Source of the DNA: an uncultured Sutterella sp.
GTDB taxonomy: Bacteria > Pseudomonadota > Gammaproteobacteria > Burkholderiales > Burkholderiaceae_F
Direction of reading: 5' to 3'
NCBI GenBank assembly: GCA_937943605.1
Contig: CALEAW010000001.1
Coordinates: forward strand, 1-17,290
Length of the DNA: 17,290 nt
The notes beneath the pieces are model-generated. The model did no database searches, had not been told where the DNA came from, and saw only the letters and a list, made by a program, of their open reading frames with translations. Below are positions 15,461-17,290 of the stretch, in pieces. The position numbers and the translations under genes were made by a program. The first letter of the stretch is position 1. Each line of letters begins with the position of its first letter.

Positions 15461-15480
15461 AAATTCGACATGTCGAATTT
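15461..15480. repeat. Palindrome TTCGACATGTCGAA, copy 2 (extended to 20 bp)
   Basis: The 14-bp core at 15464-15477 is extended by AAA and TTT to a 20-bp perfect palindrome, then TTGAAACC. The core starts 190 bases after copy 1. Confidence 0.7.
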
Positions 15481-15614
15481 TTGAAACCATAACTACCTAC
15501 CAAACAAGCATCATTACTAACCACTGAGAGTCTGTAGCTACCTAACCAAACGTGGACGTTTGAGTCTCGCATCCCTTGTCGAATTGTGAAACCACTCGAC
15601 AGCATTGAGACCTC

Positions 15615-15636
15615 AAAGTTCGACATGTCGAACTTT
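15615..15636. repeat. Palindrome TTCGACATGTCGAA, copy 3 (extended to 22 bp)
   Basis: The core at 15619-15632 is extended by AAAG and CTTT to a 22-bp perfect palindrome, followed by TTAAGG. The extension differs from copy 2 (G/C instead of T/A next to the core) yet remains self-complementary. Such a paired change suggests selection for the symmetry itself. Confidence 0.7.
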
Positions 15637-16022
15637 TTAAGGCCGTCGTTAAAAAGTGGGACGCGTTGTTTGGAATGAAGAGTATCTTCCTAGCTCAGGA
15701 TATGGCTCTTCGGACCTCTTTGAAGTTGTCGAAACCCACACGCCTATTTCAGAAAAGTTTTCCCTGGCTACGGTGCCGAATTCGACAAAGAAGCACGACA
15801 ACGGTCAAGATTTCCCACCCTGAGCTTCAGCACGCTTCGGACGCCACGATCATTGACCCTCGGTGCGACACGCCAAATGACCCTACGCCCTAGCTAACGT
15901 CACACCACTAATGAGAGCTACCTACGCCCGCAGACCTTTTGGGACACGACAATCCATGGACAAACACGAAGACGGCTATTGGTCTCAAGCCGTCCTCGTG
16001 CGTATTCGTGCGATCAAAGAAA

Positions 16023-16106
16023 AATCTATCTCGTTTGAAAAATCTCAAAGAAGCTTTTCACCTCACAGATTGCCGTGCGTCTATTTATCGACAGTCAGGC
16101 CTCTGA
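16023..16106 (+). pseudogene. Possible remnant of an AlpA-type phage regulator
   Basis: One frame reads NLSRLKNLKEAFHLTDCRAS followed by IYRQSGL and a TGA. The pattern RLK...LT...RASIYR resembles the helix-turn-helix of AlpA family proteins (consensus close to RLKEVLxxTGLSRSTIYR), which regulate prophage and island integrases. Only about 27 residues are recognisable, there is no ATG or SD, and no integrase is nearby. The resemblance may be chance. Confidence 0.2.
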
Positions 16107-16257
16107 AGCCCATTTGAATGGCCAGATTTCGAAGCACCAACTGACGCAACCAGTCATCCTCTGAAACGCGAAGAGAACGTTTGTTTTAAGACCAAAATTG
16201 CCTTTTTCATAATAAAACGCCTCTCGCCGCGATTTATTTCTAAACGACCGAATAAGA

Positions 16258-16286
16258 AGGCGCTTGCCATGTACGACGAAGCGCCT
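16258..16286. terminator. Terminator-like hairpin in the gene-poor region
   Basis: AGGCGCTT (16258-16265) and AAGCGCCT (16279-16286) pair perfectly over 8 bp around a 13-base loop. On the minus strand it is followed by TCTTATT. No gene on either strand ends nearby, so it may insulate the cytochrome promoter from upstream transcription or be a leftover of a lost gene. Confidence 0.4.
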
Positions 16287-16307
16287 AATCGTTAACCCGT
16301 GCCCTGA

Positions 16308-16336
16308 TTGAACTCCTATTCATAACTCGTCATACT
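16308..16336 (+). promoter_or_regulatory. Candidate sigma-70 promoter of the second cytochrome operon
   Basis: TTGAAC (16308-16313) and CATACT (16331-16336) are 17 bases apart and each matches the consensus at four of six positions. Transcription would start near 16343, giving a leader of about 58 bases before the ATG at 16401. Confidence 0.35.
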
Positions 16337-16400
16337 GACCTAAAGCACTGGTATGTGTATGAGACTCCACTGCCGCACAACCAGTCTTAAAGGAGATGTT

Positions 16401-16751
16401 ATGAAATTACTACCTTATGCCATCCTTCTTTTGGGCTCCTCTCTGATCCTCTCGTCAGCACAGGCAGCTGACCAGAAGTTTGGGGCTGATCGCCATCAAG
16501 CATTGGGACTCACATGTGAAGTCTGTCACGGTCCTGACAAGGCTAACCCGAAGGAAGTGACGATCGAAACGTGTACACAGTGCCACAACACCAAGGACCT
16601 CGTTGAAAAGACGAAAAACGTTAAGGGTGCTAATCCTCATACGTCTCCTCACTATCAAGATCAGCTTGACTGCACGAACTGCCATATGCAGCACGAAGAA
16701 AGCGTTGACTTCTGCGCTCAGTGCCATCAGTTCGACTTCAAGGTGCCCTAA
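16401..16751 (+). CDS. Periplasmic tetraheme cytochrome c (second copy)
   Basis: The 116-aa product starts at ATG 16401, five bases after AAAGGAG. An ATG further upstream in the same frame has no such signal. A signal peptide (MKLLPYAILLLGSSLILSSA, cleavage after AQA near residue 22) precedes four haem motifs: CEVCH (39-43), CTQCH (58-62), CTNCH (91-95) and CAQCH (105-109). It is a paralogue of the cytochrome at 11603-11959, with the same haem spacing at the C-terminal end and the same FKVP terminus, but otherwise clearly diverged. It should feed electrons to the flavoprotein encoded downstream. That gene is disrupted, so this cytochrome may be an orphan or may serve other flavoproteins. Confidence 0.9.
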   Translation: MKLLPYAILLLGSSLILSSAQAADQKFGADRHQALGLTCEVCHGPDKANPKEVTIETCTQCHNTKDLVEKTKNVKGANPHTSPHYQDQLDCTNCHMQHEESVDFCAQCHQFDFKVP

Positions 16752-16804
16752 CCGATTGTTAAGGGTATCTTAAAAGGCTCAACACCGATTGAGTCTCGAT
16801 TGTT

Positions 16805-16846
16805 GAGTTCGCCATGACCATTGACCAACAGCCTCATGACGAACTC
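16805..16846 (+). promoter_or_regulatory. Stem-loop between the cytochrome and flavoprotein genes
   Basis: GAGTTCGCCATGA (16805-16817) and TCATGACGAACTC (16834-16846) pair at 12 of 13 positions around a 16-base loop. A smaller stem, CTCAACA/TGTTGAG (16778-16784 and 16801-16807), lies just before it and overlaps by a few bases, so the two are alternatives. Such an intercistronic structure could stabilise the upstream cytochrome message or reduce read-through, giving more cytochrome than flavoprotein. Confidence 0.45.
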
Positions 16847-16868
16847 GCCATCACGAAAGGAGTGTGTT

Positions 16869-17290
16869 ATGTCCAATCAATCTCGTCGTCAGTTTTTAAG
16901 CCGCAGCGCCCTCTTTGGTGCCGCTACCGCTGCTGCCGCGGTTTCCGCCCCTGCATTCTCTGGCGAAATGCCGCAAAAGTGAGATGAAACGACCGGTCTC
17001 TTGATTATCGGTACGGGTTTTGCTGGTTGCGCTGCTGCGCTTGAAGCGCACTACCTCGGTGCCAAGAAGGGCGACATTATGCTCGTCGACAAGATGCCGA
17101 CGCCGGGTGGTAACTCCATTATTAACGGTGGTGTGGTCGCTGCCGCGGGTACCGACATGCAAAAGAAGGACGGCATTAAGGACTCGGCCGACCTCATGTA
17201 TAGCGACATGTTGAAGTCTGGTGGTGGTTTGAGCCACCGTTGTTTAAAATCTTCCATATCTATCACGCTACGCGTGTAGATCAATCCCAG
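16869..17290 (+). pseudogene. Tat-exported flavoprotein reductase, disrupted and cut by the window edge
   Basis: AAAGGAG six bases before ATG 16869 starts a canonical Tat signal, SRRQFLSRSALFGAATAAAA, ending APAFS (about residue 31). At codon 38 the frame meets TGA (16980-16982). The same frame then continues as DETTGLLIIGTGFAGCAAAL with the FAD-binding GxGxxG and LVDKMPTPGGNSIINGGVVAAAGT, so the coding sense is intact beyond the stop. Trp (TGG) would fit the usual KWD at this place in relatives. Near 17237 the frame breaks again: SHR... in frame, but SHPLFKIFH if one C is restored, and His-Pro is usual there. It pairs with the cytochrome just upstream. Two lesions favour a pseudogene. Assembly errors are the alternative. 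The rest of the gene lies outside the window. Confidence 0.78.

Larger units (their letters stand above)
14461..16400. other. 1.9 kb gene-poor stretch rich in palindromes
   Basis: None of the short open frames here resembles a protein family or has a good ribosome binding site, apart from a possible AlpA-like trace at 16023-16106. A 45-codon frame on the minus strand around 14830-14980 looks protein-like but is unidentifiable. The stretch carries many inverted repeats: 14572-14633, 15024-15053, 15123-15209, three identical palindromes between 15274 and 15636, and 16258-16286. A 13-base match (AGCTTGTAAGATT, 15003-15015) to the operator array at 10958-10970 is also present. It reads as decayed or mobile-element-derived DNA. 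Confidence 0.5.

Noticed and set aside
15250..15626. Three overlapping 78-108-codon frames around the palindromes
   Set aside because: They differ in frame and strand, read through the palindromes as KIRHVEF or STCRIF, and lack ribosome binding sites and homology.
15274..15636. CRISPR array
   Set aside because: There are only three repeats, spaced 190 and 155 bases apart, with unequal spacers and no cas genes.
15274..15636. Classical ParB parS sites
   Set aside because: The usual parS core (TGTTnCACGTGAAACA) is not matched; only the general palindromic character is shared.
17001..17279. Separate gene starting at TTG 17001
   Set aside because: It lacks a ribosome binding site and signal peptide and is exactly in frame with the Tat-signal ORF upstream, so it is the continuation of the interrupted flavoprotein.

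Overview
The window looks like a chromosomal segment from a gut-associated betaproteobacterium of the Sutterellaceae type (Sutterella/Parasutterella relatives). This is an inference from the gene mix: a large type V autotransporter, two pairs of periplasmic tetraheme cytochrome c plus Tat-exported flavoprotein (the split flavocytochrome c type of anaerobic respiratory reductase), a proteobacterial DnaQ-type exonuclease, and moderate GC content. No rRNA, tRNA, CRISPR array or intact insertion sequence was recognised. Coding density is low. Several genes look broken or orphaned, and about 5 kb has no convincing gene.

Layout. Positions 1-310 hold a short signal-peptide ORF on the minus strand, probably the remnant of a second surface-protein gene. 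A 1.16 kb gene-free stretch follows, then a 1228-aa autotransporter on the plus strand (1470-5156). Its passenger is AT-rich and its linker and barrel are visibly richer in GC. A strong hairpin (5184-5221) separates it from a convergent gene for a divergent FtsZ/tubulin-fold protein (5272-6276). That protein keeps the fold-level landmarks but has lost the GTP-binding signature. Next come an orphan Phd/YefM-type antitoxin (6523-6750, plus), a RloB-like Toprim protein with extra N- and C-terminal regions (6772-8292, minus), a small membrane protein (8336-8563), a DnaQ-like 3'-5' exonuclease (8741-9313) and an AAA ATPase of the DUF234 group with a PD-(D/E)xK-like C-terminus (9442-10803).

The respiratory part begins at 11603. 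A minus-strand operon carries a Tat-exported FAD reductase (11979-13670) followed by a tetraheme cytochrome (11603-11959). At the right edge a second pair runs on the plus strand in the opposite gene order: cytochrome 16401-16751, then flavoprotein from 16869. This second flavoprotein is interrupted by a TGA at codon 38 and by a likely one-base deletion near 17237. In the intact pair, electrons probably pass from the quinone pool through a membrane cytochrome encoded elsewhere to the tetraheme protein and then to the FAD enzyme in the periplasm. The reductase lacks the classical fumarate-reductase active-site residues, so its acceptor is probably not fumarate.

The most interesting non-coding signals are regulatory. 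An 83%-identical, gapless 52-bp promoter/operator module built from GTAAGnTTAC-type palindromes sits upstream of both the AAA ATPase gene and an orphan XRE (HigA-like) gene (14043-14357), which suggests one small regulon. A 20-bp element (18/20 identical, FNR/CRP-like) lies upstream of both the FtsZ-like gene and the reductase operon. The gene-poor stretch 14461-16400 carries three exact copies of the palindrome TTCGACATGTCGAA, each followed by a T-run, and several long imperfect inverted repeats.
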